Source of the DNA: Homalodisca vitripennis
Lineage: Eukaryota; Arthropoda; Insecta; Hemiptera; Cicadellidae
Length of the DNA: 64,000 nucleotides
Direction: 5' to 3'
Assembly (NCBI RefSeq): GCF_021130785.1
Contig: NW_025778909.1
Span: forward strand, 62,001 to 126,000
Shown: piece after piece, positions 12,301 through 25,470 of the stretch
How the letters are laid out: each line of letters opens with the position of its first letter
Numbering within the stretch: position 1 is the first letter of the stretch
Notes under the pieces: generated by a model
Told to the model about the DNA's origin: nothing
What the model saw: the letters and a program-made list of their open reading frames with translations, nothing else
Database searches by the model: none
Position numbers and translations under genes: made by a program

Positions 12301-13090
12301 CATGTTAATAAAGTTGTGTTCCATTTTTCATAAAGCTTAAGTTTCGTATTTAAATTTTGTTGAGCACTACGGATTTAATCTTATGTTCGTATTCCTGTAT
12401 ACAAACATACACTTCTCTTGTTAACTTAAATTGTAAACCCAGGCGATACGTGGCAAGTTATATCTGTAGATTTGTACTATACTGCAAAGTGGGGCATACA
12501 TGGCCTATTCCACTATTTGTAAAAATCAGTAATATTCAAGAATAATGAATGTATGACACATCAGCTGTGAGGTATTTTTATCTTTTCTTTTTTTATATTT
12601 CTAGTCGGTTTAATAATTTAATTCAGTAAATATTTTTACGATGTTGAATTTTAAGTCTGAAGAAGTACGTTGAGACGTACGAACATTTTTACGAGAATTT
12701 ACCTATAATTGGTTTTCTAGTTTTGTATAAAGAGAATATATATACATGTGTGTAAAGGATTGATGGTATACCTTCTTATCACATATTAGATAATAAGACA
12801 TTAGCCTTGAAAATATTGGAGCGAACGACTGAAGCAAACTTTTATCTGGACATAAAAACATCTGGGATATTATAAACATTATTAGATTTTTTATTTACAT
12901 CCATTAGGTTCTGTTCCCGAGTTTTTGAGCAGGAGACGGGAAGATTGTCATGGAAATATAAATAATCTTAAAAAATTGCTGATGTTTGCTGTAGTGAGCA
13001 GTAAATTACAGCAAATTACACGATAATATAGGTTTTGCACTATTAAATGAATGCAGTAATAAACTTAGAGTTTTTAGATAAATTAGTGTT
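9386..13090. other. Intergenic, no gene seen
   Basis: Very AT-rich with no credible reading frame. It holds one dispersed repeat copy at about 10,360-10,700 (listed separately). Confidence 0.6.
10360..10700 (+). repeat. Dispersed repeat with GTCTG(TCTG)n core, copy 1 (partner 51,490-51,840)
   Basis: Shares an ordered series of blocks with 51,490-51,840: CCATTTGTCTGTCTGTC followed by an ATACCTCGAGGACGAACT-like block, then TCAGCTGAGCGTTAGCGAA with ATATTTA, then TTAGCAGAATCATATGA. The GTCTGTC plus ATATCTCG arrangement is common in non-autonomous insect transposons. The type is not determined. Confidence 0.55.
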
Positions 13091-13417
13091 TTAAACTCCA
13101 AGAGTATTGATGTTATAAACGAAGAGAACAAATATGCTTTCATCGGGAAAAGAGTTATCCTTATGGGTTAATATTGTGGGATAAAACTGTATTTTAAACC
13201 CCAAATGTCCTAAAGGTATAAATGAAGTGAACAAATAAGTTTTCATTAGAGAGCAATTAGACACGTGTCCTAACACTGAGGGATAAAACTGGGTTTTAAC
13301 CCCAAATTTCCCGATGGTATAAATGAAGTGAACACATAAGTCTCCATCAGAAGAGCAATTATACTCGCGGCCTAACATTGTGGGATAAAATGCCGCATAT
13401 CCACTGAACCTTGACAT
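13091..13417. repeat. 102-bp minisatellite, about 3 units
   Basis: Three diverged direct copies with a period near 102 bp, each with GGGATAAAACT and GGTATAAATGAAGTGAACA-like blocks. The period is a multiple of three, and the minus strand stays open for 108 codons with a 34-residue repeat starting FYP. The open frame probably follows from the period rather than from selection. No gene is called. Confidence 0.8.
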
Positions 13418-16400
13418 AGTACTCTATTGGTGATAACGATTTTACCATTAAAGCTGAAGTATCCATTGATGAACAATTTATTTTGTAGGTCTCATTTCAC
13501 GCATATAGTTAATATGCCTGAATCGTGCAATTAAATTTATTTAGTTTATTACTTAAAAATAAAAGATTATGCTATCTATAGAAAGATTTTTTTCGGGCAC
13601 ATCATTTTAAAACAGGCGAAGTTATTAGCTCTAAAATTATAATTATAAACGGTAAAAAATATTTGACAATGTTGACCTTCTCCTAAATGCTATTTTTATT
13701 GAACGAACTGGGACGAACAATCAATTTTTAACTTAAAGTAGTTTAATATCATTCTCAAGAGATTACAAACTTATACTAACTTATCTCTTTACCTCTCCTT
13801 CCGAAACTTTATGTTATTGGACCAGCCCATCATTATGGACTAATAAAGTTAATGCATGCTTTCACGTCTATAGGTCAGAAAGACAGACATACTGTTACAT
13901 TGTTACTGTTACTGTTGTTTATCTACTAAATCTCATATTGCTTTTGCCTTATAAGTAACTGGTTATAAACCAACAGTTGAACACGAAATATGTTAAATAA
14001 TTATCCTTAATCTGGGAAACTATATTTATTCATTAACACGTTTATCTTTTTGAAAGTAGTTCCATGGAGACTTAAATAACTTATTCTAGCACTCTTACCG
14101 TTTCAAGCAATTTCTGAAGTCCTTTTTCGGAATATAGTTGAAATCCTATACCATACAATTTCCTTGACATTTTTGGGTAAAACTGCAGGATAAATACTCT
14201 TGTGAAAACAATAGGACATACCGATACCAAGAAATCCTCTTCAAACAAGCCAAAGTCAACTCTGACAGAGTAACTCCAGAGTCCAACCCGACCTTCCGTC
14301 GTTTGTCTTTCCTGGCTGTTTATGCTTACGTTGTCTTCCTGCTGCTTTATATAACCTATATCTATACCTAGATATAGGTTAAAATATTTCCCCTAGTTTA
14401 TACGCATTGAATTCTATCATAAATATTCAAAATATAATACTTAAGATAAAACCAGTACAATTTCTACTTTAGGCTGAAATATTTTGTAACTGCAAAATTT
14501 AGCTAAAATTGACTTTTTATGATTACTGTTTTATAATAGACAAGAATTTATAAACTTAATTGAAAACTTTATTGAGATAATAAAAACCAGAAGTATTATG
14601 TAAAATGAACATAACCATTGGATAGGACGTTTGTGTTGAAGTCAGAGATAAACGAGTTACTAAATTTTAAACCAGCATTTGTGTCAATTAGTACTTTTAA
14701 ATTGTTATTATTAGCTTGTAAATTATCTGAAAATAAACATTTCTTAAATTTAACCTCTTTTCATTACTTATTTAAGCTGTAACTTTACGTAATTACTCAA
14801 ATCCCGTGACATTTATAGAAAAACGTATGATTAAATTACCGCTGGTAAATAAATAGTCAAAATGTTAGTTACATGTTAAAGGTAAACTATAAATCACTTT
14901 AGTGGTTTTTTTTAATAATTAGTTTAAATTTACCAATTAGTTTGAACTAAAGCTGATGTAAACATTGCGTGTATTATTGTGTATTGATTTCACCGTTCCG
15001 TTAAAAATTAATGAAAGGAAAACGTGTAAATGATGCAGAATGGGAGAAGCGTTTAAGATTAGTCGAAATGAAAATGTGCTTACAGAACAAATAACTAGAG
15101 GTTACGCGAATAGTGATTATAATTCTCATGAGTTATACTTAAACCCCGCTAGCGAGAAACCATAAATATGTGCCTCTAGTAAATTTACAACTAAAATATT
15201 TTTAGGACTGTTTTAGTTTCAGTAAATTTTTATACACTTTGTCTGTAACTCGTTTTGTCAATAAGTATCTAACATTTATTATTTCAATTACTTTTCTGTA
15301 TTCTGCATTTAATTAAATATATCACTAGAAAGTGCCTTTACAACTTCCACTGCGTTACATTTTCATGGATATACTATATCATTATTGTTTGTGGTGCTAA
15401 ATGCTACAATAATATACCAAAATCTGGTGCTGTACGCTAAAAGTTCACTTTACGAAACGTTTTCTATAATATTTTTGGAAAGTATTTCAAATTAACTAAT
15501 GATTATTTATTTAGCTAACTAATCATCCAACTACACATTATTGAACTAATTCCTTTATTGAGAAGTACATATAGTTTGTATATTGAACAGTTTTTTATTG
15601 GCTAATATTTAAACAATTTGAAAACATTTGTAATGTTTACAGTTAAACTAATGTAGAAGATTTCCTAAAATAATCAATTGAAAATTTATAAATGCAAGAA
15701 AGGAAGAAAAGAGTGTTTCAGATACTTACGAAAAGAAATGGGGAAAAAAATTTTAGCAGGGACATAAATTCGGGCAAAAGTTTCTGCTGTTACGTACAGA
15801 GGAAATGAATTTCCCACTGAACCATCTGTTTATCATGGTTTGCCACAGCAATCCTGATGTTAATTAACAAATTCCTTCACGGATCCGAAACTCTGATGTT
15901 ATTTACCTAAAGTTGGAGTGAAGCTCCTATTGATTTAAATTCACGATTTTTGCTGTTTTATTGAAATGTATGTAGTTATTTTATTCTTAATGCAAATTAA
16001 CCACTCTACTCGTGATTATGTTTTCTTAATACATGTGAACCAGTCATTTTTCCAAATAGGAATACTGGATAAATATTGCTTAATTACTACGTATCATAAC
16101 TAAGCGGCAAGGATACTTAACGTATTACATAAAGTACATAACTTAATACTCAAAAATAAACTCCAGCCAATAAATAAGAAAATTGTTCATACATATTGAT
16201 CGAAAACGATGGATTGTGTGTGGAGGAAATGACAGCACACCAACTCCATGCAGAGCTTGAATGTATAAATTGATAGATGATAATGAAGTTGTCTAAAATG
16301 AAAAAACGTTTTAATACCGTTTTGACATGGTAAGATTTGTTAACATAAAAATATACACATTTGTATGCATTTCAAGTATGTCACTACAAATTGATTCAGT

Positions 16401-18134
16401 TGAGCACAACCTATTGAAGCAGTTGTACAATAGAAAAATCTTTATTTGTTTTAAAATTAAAAGCTTACAATTTATATTACACATTTATTCATTATTTAAA
16501 ATAAAACCTTTAATATATAACGCAAGAGATGATTTTATAATAGTGCTTACACTTAAGAAAATTTGAAAACTTCCAGCAGGATTACAAAATTAATTAAAAG
16601 ATAATGGTTCTAAAGCAGTACAGGATAAATAATTGCGGTCCATGAATAGCACATGTTCTCTTTAAGGTGAGAAGAATTAATTTGATCAATTTCAAGTTCT
16701 GCTGAAATCTCTCTCCAATTCATCCGTTTACTTTTGACTTTATCGTCAGCATGTTCATCATGATACATATGTCTACTCGCATTATCTCTTTTTAATTTCA
16801 AACTGCCTTAGTATAAAAGCAATAACAATTAATAAAATATTAGAAAACATTGAAGTAAATTACGTCACCGTATTAACATAACCTCCCCCCAAAACCCCAA
16901 AAACTTATATCACAGGCATCTAATCAAGAACAGTCTACAATCAATTTACTATATTAAATACTTTAGACCTGTGCATGACTTTATATACTTTTACGGTCAA
17001 TTTCATCTCTATTATACTAATGATACCGCTTTAATATCGTCAATGTTGTATCATTGTTTCAGTCACCAGATGATTTTGAAAACTCTAATTATTTCCAAAT
17101 AATGTAAATTCTTTTTATTAAAATTAAAAACTGCACTGTTCCAGTAAAAAAATAAACAACGCAAACAGTGTAATGACAATAACACAGGCAGACTCAATAA
17201 ATGTATTGTACAGCTAAAATGCGTGATGTACGCTTCACAGCAAACAAGTTCACATCTGTGTTATGTTATTACTATTCATTTAGTCTCTTCCTACCTGTTC
17301 TTAGATCTAATGTATCAGTGTACAAAACATCTTTGTGAAAAAATTTTTATCTGCTAGGTTCAAAAATGGGTTGCCTTAATAAATCTTGGGCCCTTAAAAT
17401 ACATTTCATTCTTAAATATATTGTAATGGCCTAAGATTTATCAAATTTAAATGATTCGTGTTCTTCTCCAAAATTAAATGGACTAAATTTTACGTACATA
17501 TCTTCATGCTCTAAGTTACGAAGAATAAAGGACATATCAAAATCGTCGAAAATAGAGGAATTCTCAAAAATCGACATTTTTACGTTTTTTCAACTCATTA
17601 TTATGTTATTCAATCGTAAATCTGTTTTCAATATATTTTTTCTTTAAATTTATATAAAACGTAAAGTATTATATATTGTAATCCGTTAACACTTTTTACT
17701 CGTTGGTTATGATTATAGACCGATGATATAGAAAAGTAGTGTTACTGATTGTTTGTTTTACTGAACGATGGAAAATTTTTGAACAAATCCTGTTTCCTTC
17801 ACAATCCATTCCTTCAATCAAAGAAAAAGTTGTAATTGAAATAACCAAAAAATATTTATTTTAAGGACTCATAAACTTAAATTACAGCAAAATAATATTT
17901 CATGAAAAATGTGGCTTTAAAAATCGTACTTAACTATGAACGATTCAACGTTGACGAAGGATATTGAGAACCGCTCTTCTGGCCACCCTCTTCTCTTAAC
18001 AATACTGTGACGTCATACCGCGAGTCTAATATTAACAAAGGTAATGATGCATAGATAAAGCAAAGTTGAAGATTAAACATCTTCTTACTTCAATTTAAAA
18101 TCTTGCCATATTTATAAAGACTGCTTGTTAAATT
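13418..18134. other. Intergenic, no gene seen
   Basis: AT-rich DNA with no recognisable gene. It contains the second copy of a short dispersed repeat at about 14,232-14,350. Open frames at 16,327-16,566 and 16,610-16,801 are short, low complexity and match nothing I know. Confidence 0.6.
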
Positions 18135-18260
18135 TTTAACTAATTCCAAACTAACTACAGAATTGAGTGTGAAATATATATTAAATATCCTTCATATTTT
18201 TAAAGTGAAGGATAAACTATATAATTTTTATAAAAACGTAAATAATAGATTATGAAGAAT
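18135..18260 (+). repeat. Inverted repeat arm (partner 19,250-19,390)
   Basis: TAATTCCAAAC, CTACAGAATT, GTGTGAAATATATA and AATATCCTTCAT occur in this order here and, reverse-complemented, in the same order at 19,390 back to about 19,300, continuing with weaker similarity through an ATAAACTA/AATAATA segment. The arms are ~1.1 kb apart. Confidence 0.7.
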
Positions 18261-19249
18261 AACCGTTTTTCCTACTATTAATAAATATTGGACTAATTTA
18301 ATACTGCTGAGTAGTTACATTGTTTAATATTTATTATAACTATAACCTTTGCAGATGATTACATCTAATTACAATGTTAAATACTGTTGTTCCTAACTTT
18401 ATTTTATGTACATATTCGTATCAATAATAGATATTCATTGTACATTACATAATATGTACTTTTTATTTAAGTCCAATGGGACATTCTAAACGGCTATGTA
18501 GAGACAGCTGAATGCACAGATCACATTATCTGCTCGTCTTAATATTTTTTTTGAAAACAATGCAATATAGCTGGTAACGTTCGCTTCCACTTTCTCACCT
18601 AGGCGTTGATATTATATTATCTTAGGCTTGTTCTCATACGGAGTCTCTAATGTAGTTGATAAATTAGTGCTATTCCTTTCTTGAGGCGTGTGGTTTTTAC
18701 TCTGCTTGCTCCCACCGTGGTTACGTTTGCTTACAGCATATAGTGCCGCACAACCTTTTTTTATTTCTCACAGAGTATTACACACTGTACTCTCTTCTCT
18801 TCTCTGTTGCTTCAGATAGGCCAAGTGTCTGTGACCGTACGTTTAACATCCAGTTTCATTCATTCTTTTGTAATATCATAATTTACAAATTGTATTTAAC
18901 AACATGAAACCTACTTCATTACTTACCCAAACTCGTTTTAAAGTAATATTTTCTTAACTTGATCCTAAAAGAGTCATACATTAATAATAAATTATAGTTG
19001 CAAATAATGTCAATGTACAGAACGCAGGCTCAGGAGACGCAAAGTGTATTACATGAAAGAAACTTGTTTTGATCATACTGGTATGTTAATATTAATTATT
19101 TTTAAACGTATCAACGTTAAAAAATTACAAGAACCAAATAATTTGAAATTTTTTTATGGTGAAGGGTAATTACGCTGAATAACTCCAAAATTACGTAACG
19201 AAGAATTAATGAAGAGTATGTTTTAAATCATTCCATTGATATGGAATTC
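18261..19249. other. Spacer between inverted repeat arms
   Basis: About 1 kb with no long reading frame, including a less AT-rich portion at 18,580-18,850. Together with the arms it could be a degraded non-autonomous DNA transposon of about 1.25 kb. Confidence 0.4.
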
Positions 19250-19390
19250 ACAAATATTATTATTATTTAGATTATTATAAGAATTTTTTAGTTTATTCTT
19301 CCACAATTTAAAACTATGAAGGATATTTGTTATATATTTCACACACAATTCTGTAGCAAGTTTGGAATTAGAAATCAAATTTAACTCTTG
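19250..19390 (-). repeat. Inverted repeat arm (partner 18,135-18,260)
   Basis: The reverse complement matches the 18,135-18,260 arm with scattered substitutions and small indels. Confidence 0.7.
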
Positions 19391-19610
19391 TCGAAATTTT
19401 CTGGTGTTCTCCTTCCCTAAACGAGACCCTAAATGAGACCTTAGGCCAAACTTTGATAAGTTTATTATATCATTATAGACACGGTACGGTCATTTGATTC
19501 ACTGCTAAAATTCCTTCAAACAGTTTAGTCTTAAATTTTCAACCGGTCAACATGATAAAGAATTCTTGTAAAAGGGGTCTTTTACCACGTTTCCGTAACA
19601 GATGTTTTGA

Positions 19611-20465
19611 TTTCTTTTGCCTTAAGCTCTGTACTCTTGCTTCAATCGTGTTTTATTTAGATTGTGGGATAAAAATTTAATATACATAATTGCTTATAGT
19701 GTTGATTACAATTAAACATGCCTGATTTGAACAGGATTCGCTACTAGGTACAGTCCCAATTGATCTCTTTATTCAATACTTCTGTTTGGTACTAGTGTTT
19801 GGTATTCTTCTGTGAGACTTGCTTGCAATCGAGCTTAATCCTGATACAAAGATACAGTTATCAACACTGCAGTGGTCAATCGTTAATCTAGTGATTTTCT
19901 TTTGCCTTAAGCTCTGTACTCTTGCTTCAATCGTGTTTTATTTAGATTGTGGGATAAAAATGTAATATAAATAATTGCTTATAGTGTTGATTACAATTAA
20001 ACATGACTGATTTGAACAGGATTCGCTACTAGGTACAGTCCCAATTGATCTCTTTATTCAATACTTCTGTTTGGTACTAGTGTTTGGTATTCTTCTGTGA
20101 GACTTGCTTGCAATCGAGCTTAATCCTGATACAAATATACAGTTATCAACACTGTAGTGGTCAATCGTTAATCTAGTGATTTTCTTTTGCCTTAAGCTCT
20201 GTACTCTTGCTTCAATCGTGTTTTATTTAGATTGTGGGATAAAAATGTAATATAAATAATTGCTTATAGTGTTGATTACAATTAAACATGACTGATTTGA
20301 ACAGGATTCGCTACTAGGTACAGTCCCAATTGATCTCTTTATTCAATACTTCTGTTTGGTACTAGTGTTTGGTATTCTTCTGTGAGACTTGCTTGCAATC
20401 GAGCTTAATCCTGATACAAATATACAGTTATCAACACTGTAGTGGTCAATCGTTAATCTAGTGAT
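19611..20465. repeat. 285-bp tandem repeat, 3 units
   Basis: Three full head-to-tail units start at TTTCTTTTGCCTTAAGC at 19,611, 19,896 and 20,181, exactly 285 bp apart, ending at 20,465. Units 2 and 3 look identical by eye; unit 1 differs at about six positions (for example CCTGATTTG versus ACTGATTTG). This pattern points to a recent duplication of one unit, or possibly to an assembly or array-collapse effect. No reading frame crosses the units. Confidence 0.95.
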
Positions 20466-21440
20466 TTTCTTGAGATTGGGCATATTGAGGATAATTTTAT
20501 TACATTCACTCTTGTTTTCCAGTGATTATGTTAAAAACATTTATTAGAAACATTTATTAGACTTGGTCAACATCGCATATTGTGAGCCTCACTAGAAAAA
20601 GGAAAAGATGATGGGTTTCATTATTGGTTTTATTAATATGAGTGAAGGAAAGGGAAGGTTGAAGACAATAAATGATGTAAGCTGCAGTCAAGTGTAGATG
20701 TGACAAGTTGAGAGGCACCGTCTCACGTTGACAGCTGTGTAATGAAATCGTTTCCTCTGATATTTATTTCACTGCTCGGTCTTTTAAATATTGTGAAGAC
20801 TGAACACTTCACACTTGAACACAAGTCTTTGAATGCAATATAAAAAATAAACTATTTATATTTATTAGTTAGGTTACAATTTACTACGTAATGATTCTTT
20901 CTTGACCAGTCACGTGAATACAATTCAGGATTTAGCCTGTACATCAATAAACCAGTTATTCAATTATAACTATTCTTTTAATTTGATGTTACTGTCATGC
21001 AAAATGTTATACTTCAGTAATTTCACAGGATGTATAACTAATTTAAAATAAAAATCGCCGACTTAATGTAGCCTACATAAAACGAGTAGTGAGGGTTGTA
21101 TCTGTAGCTTTTGGATATTTCATCTTCTGATGTAGGTGGATTAAGATAGTAAAGCTAGAAGAATTAAATCAATCAAGTCCAATAGCATTTTCAAAGGCTG
21201 TTTAAAGTTCCTTATTTATTACGTTTATAAAAAAAATTAAATGTTACTTTTAATTATCTTAATTTTTGTAGTCATTAAAGCGAGGAGTGATTTTTACACA
21301 CTCGTATCCTTTAAATATAAAATTTAAGTCATTTTCAAACAACGTATCGTCTTATAACCTTTCCAAAAACTCATGGAACACAACATAGTTTGAAAATATT
21401 TTAAAAAGAACTTTAGAAAATAAAAATACATTTTTACAAA
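20466..21440. other. Intergenic, no gene seen
   Basis: Nothing recognisable beyond AT-rich sequence. Confidence 0.6.
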
Positions 21441-21484
21441 CAAACACACACACACAAATATACACAAACACCCGCGCGCGCGAG
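21441..21484. repeat. (CA)n/(CG)n compound microsatellite
   Basis: CA repeats followed by CCCGCGCGCGCG, a local GC spike in AT-rich DNA. Confidence 0.85.
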
Positions 21485-24400
21485 TGTGTATATAGTTACT
21501 GGCTCCCGAATCTAATAGTAATCTAAAGATAATAGTACAGTGAATGTATATTCCTGTTAAACATAAAATCAGTTATAGTGTGTTTGTTATACAAAAGGAC
21601 AAAGTGAAAGGAATATTTCACAAGCGAACAGGAATGCAATTTGATAAGTTGACATATAAAAGCAAGTTATTATATTCTTTCCTGAATTTATATCTTATTG
21701 GAATTCTTACAATATTTCGAATATACCTTTATGTATAAAACTAATGTTAATAAAACAAACAAAACTGAACTGTTAATATTTTTTTATTATGTACAATGTC
21801 TTTAGTGTTTCAGAAGATTTTATCCTAAATACATTACAATTTATAAAGCCTAATAAATTACAAAAAAGTCAATTTCACAAAATTTTTTTTTCTTTTACAA
21901 ATATATTCTATAAATTAGAGTTGAAACTGTTAGTAACAATTTCTTTAGTTTGAATGTTAAGCTAAGCTCCTGTTCACCTTCCTTTTATTGCAGCTTCTGG
22001 TATCTGACGCGGTCATAGCCTTGACTCCTGGAATCTGGAGCTATGTTCGTTTCCTCAGATCCTCAGAAAGTCTGCGACAGAGAAGCTGATAACGAACCTT
22101 TCCACCTTTTTGACATCAGAGACACCTATAAATAGGTGAAGTGGTAGTCTCATTGCATTGTGGTCAGTGCACAATTGAGTGCACTGCGATGTTTCTGAAA
22201 GGTATAGCAACCTTGCGATCTCTACGCAAGGTATAGCAACCGAGTTTTCCTATAATAAAAATTAAATAATAAAGAGTGTTTTAAGTATTAAATGATTGAT
22301 AAATATGCTGCTGTTATTACCGACTAAATAAGACTATTTTCACAATATGACAGGTGTATGTACATATAAAGAAACGTTTTAGAATTGATAATGAAGTATA
22401 TTAATTGTTATTACAGGGACTGGTAATAATCAATAAGTCATTCCGAATTATGTATACGTAGATTATAATTCATCCAAATAATATGCGCTGTTGGGAAAAC
22501 TTTTAATGATTTCTCAAGGCCCTCCATAGATTTATCGCTGATATTCTAGTTAGCAAGTGATAAAACAACTAAAACCTATAAATTCTTCAACACAAAGAGA
22601 AAGGCTTGTTACCACGTTTACTTCGGTAACAACTTCTTTTTGAAGGAGACTTTACATTTTTACTGTTAATACAGTGAAATACACTGTAGTAGAGAGCGCA
22701 GTACAATAACTCTGTATAGTTTTATTGCTGTATACAACAATATAATATTTCTTAAGCAACCTATCCTAATAGATATACAACCTAAGTACCTAAAAACCCC
22801 TAAATACCTAAATATATGTGTTGTACCATAACACATGAACACAAAGAAGACTTAGAGGTTTGTATTGGGATGTACTCATACAATCTATTGTAGTTTTTCA
22901 CTGTGTATAAAATTCGTGTTGCAAAAAGACATTTAAAGTAGGATTATACAATGACTTATTAAAAAACGTCCATATGCTCTAAAAATAAGCCATTGAAAAC
23001 GATAATATCACCGTATTTATTTTCGATATATTTCAAATATGAAAGGATACAGACCACATTGATAACTGTTTACAAAAATCCTTGATTAGTATCCTCCAAG
23101 GCAGATAAGCGAGGTTTTAATATACAACTTTTTAAGAGGACTAAACAGTTTTAATTTCTTCATCTTTGTTTGACTGACCATGTTCACAATTTAAGCTGTA
23201 AATATAATACAACATGCAAATATTATAACAGAAAAATTATGATCTGTTATTAGCTTTTTAAAATTATTAATTGAAAAGGAAAATAACAAATCCAATACTA
23301 GTAGTCGATTTTGCCGGTAACATTAATAAAGCGAATATTTTACTCGACAGTAGATTAAATCAGTGGTAAATATCAGTTACAATCCATCTTGACTGTTAAT
23401 AAGAGTAAACAAATACTCATTCACCCTTTCAATTTTGCTCTTAACGCATACGATATTATCTTTACTATAACTTTGCCATAAACAACCAGAACGCTGTTCA
23501 AGAAATTAAGTATATTGTACATTTTATTTCATGGTAAAGAGAGATTTATTTCTAAAATCAGGAAACTTTTGATTTTAGTTATATTTCATAGAAATATGTC
23601 TCTTCCAATCTTATTACAACGTTATACCGAAAGGTCGGTATAAAATGGATTACGTGGTGGGCTTTTACTTGATAAAAGAAAAAAAACGAAACTTCTTCTG
23701 GAAATAAAAGTTTTTTATTGTAATAAGAATTAAAGTAAACATTTAACACTTCTAAGTTTTTTAATGATCAAAATGAAAATGAAATTAAAAGATCTTTCAA
23801 AAATGATTTAATAAATTCAAATAAACTATAATATATATCCTTTCACTCAAATTTAGTTACTTCTAATACATCTCTGCTCTCCTCACTTACTGGTTTGGTG
23901 ATTCGATATATTTATATATTAGTATATATCGATTCGTTCTCACTTTACTTTATTCAGTATATTTTAACTTTATACTCCTACAACAAAAGGTTTCTTGAAA
24001 GTACCTATGAACAGACAACAACAGATTACCAAATAGCTACGACAATATTACGCGATATAGAGCAGATTTTTATAAAAGGGCGAACTATAACATTTTTAAG
24101 GTAGTTCACATCAAATAACCGGGGCACCTAGAAAATTCAACAGGGTGAGACTCAACGTACAAATTAATAATTATAATATGCAGCAGTTTACTTACTCGGT
24201 AAGCTTCAGTACAGTCAAGATACGTGGGTGTAGTCGTATAGGGCACAAGTCTTCGGTTCGTAGGTTAACTCTGAACTGGTCGCTAGTCAGAGTCTACTAC
24301 CTTACCAAGCAAGCAGAAACCCGAAAAACTGGTTACGTATGTAGTAATGTTTGATTTAACTGACAAAACCAAGACGTCACCCCCGGCCTCCCTTAAGCTA

Positions 24401-25354
24401 CGCGCCGCGGTCACGTGATTCGAGAGTACCGACGGTGAGCGAATACAAAATTAACAAATTTTGTACATTGTCTCACGGAGGCTTTTTCCCACGGGTAATT
24501 GCAGTAAAAAAATAACAAAATATGCCCCCACTAGTTACTCTACTGTTATAATCGGTACGTTTTTGAAAATTAGTATAAGAGAAAATTTAGTTTTTCCGAG
24601 TTTCCGTTTTGAAGATAATGAGAGTTCAAGCAAATTTTATAAGAAGTAATTCAGTTTGTTTAACTACTCAATACAAATATCTTAATGAAAATAAATAAAA
24701 GAAGGCAAAACACGTTACAAAATGATATGCTACACAACCTACATATCAAATCCCCTCGCACGCCTTGCGGTATGCCGAGGTGCATGATAGGATTACGCCT
24801 ACCATGAGTCACGTAACAGGCTTCGCTGAATGCATGCAACATATCAAGCACATTTCATTAGGCTACATATGTTACATTTTCACATACAAACATGTCTTTG
24901 TTGTATTGAGTTTGTTTCAAAGTTTATTTATTCTGATATTTTCATTATGACATTATAGTGATCCATACGGGCAAAGTAAAAATATTTATTAACACTTACC
25001 CAAATCCAATGGAGTCACATTTATCATTGTCGAACTAAGTGTTTTCAATATAATAATGAAGCTTCATATATAATTTCAGCTCAACAGGTCAAACAGGCAA
25101 ATTAAAATACAGGTTGAAATGAAATTTTTTCCAGCCTCTGGAGTGATAGGACGTTCAGCTAACCTCAGTATGGACCACGAACAACGAACTTTATTACTCT
25201 TTTTCTTAAAACAAAGAATGCCAGCAGCTTAAACAGTAACACTTATCAAGAAATCTATTGCATTTCTGACAAAGCATCCAGTATGCTAGGTCACAAGATC
25301 GCTGGTGTGTGGACGAAAAATATTACGTTTTACTCGTTGCTTTGCATGAAGCTG
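21485..25354. other. Intergenic with two less AT-rich islands
   Basis: No gene is recognised. The patch at 21,970-22,245 is comparatively GC-rich, holds ACCTATAAATAGGTG (a palindromic TATA-like sequence) and an internal duplication of GGTATAGCAACC about 29 bp apart. A second patch at 24,365-24,450 contains GCTACGCGCCGCGGTCACGTGA with several CpGs. Either could be a promoter or transposon fragment, but no exon follows that I can support. Confidence 0.45.
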
Positions 25355-25470
25355 GGCAGGGTAACTTACACAGTCGTGTGTCGGGGCCTTTATCAAATAG
25401 AGATATCCGGGTTCAAGCCCAGGTGGGGCAAGTATTTGTTTTAAGTCAATGTTAATTGAAATGAAATATA
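25355..25470 (+). repeat. Possible tRNA-derived SINE fragment
   Basis: GGTTCAAGCCC at 25,410-25,420 is close to the RNA polymerase III B box, followed by GTGGGGCAAGTATTTG and an ATTGAAATGAAAT segment. A related arrangement (ATATCTGGATTTGAG, then GCGAAGCGAGTAATTTTTGTG and ATTGAAATTAG) occurs at 44,040-44,130. No cloverleaf can be completed, so it is not a tRNA gene. Confidence 0.35.

Noticed and set aside
13091..13417. 108-codon repeat protein on the minus strand
   Set aside because: Explained by a 102-bp minisatellite period; no start context or family match.
19611..20465. CRISPR-like or LTR-like repeats
   Set aside because: Units are contiguous 285-bp tandem copies without spacers or coding interior, and the genome is eukaryotic.
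25381..25440. tRNA gene
   Set aside because: A B-box-like sequence is present but acceptor and anticodon stems do not pair.
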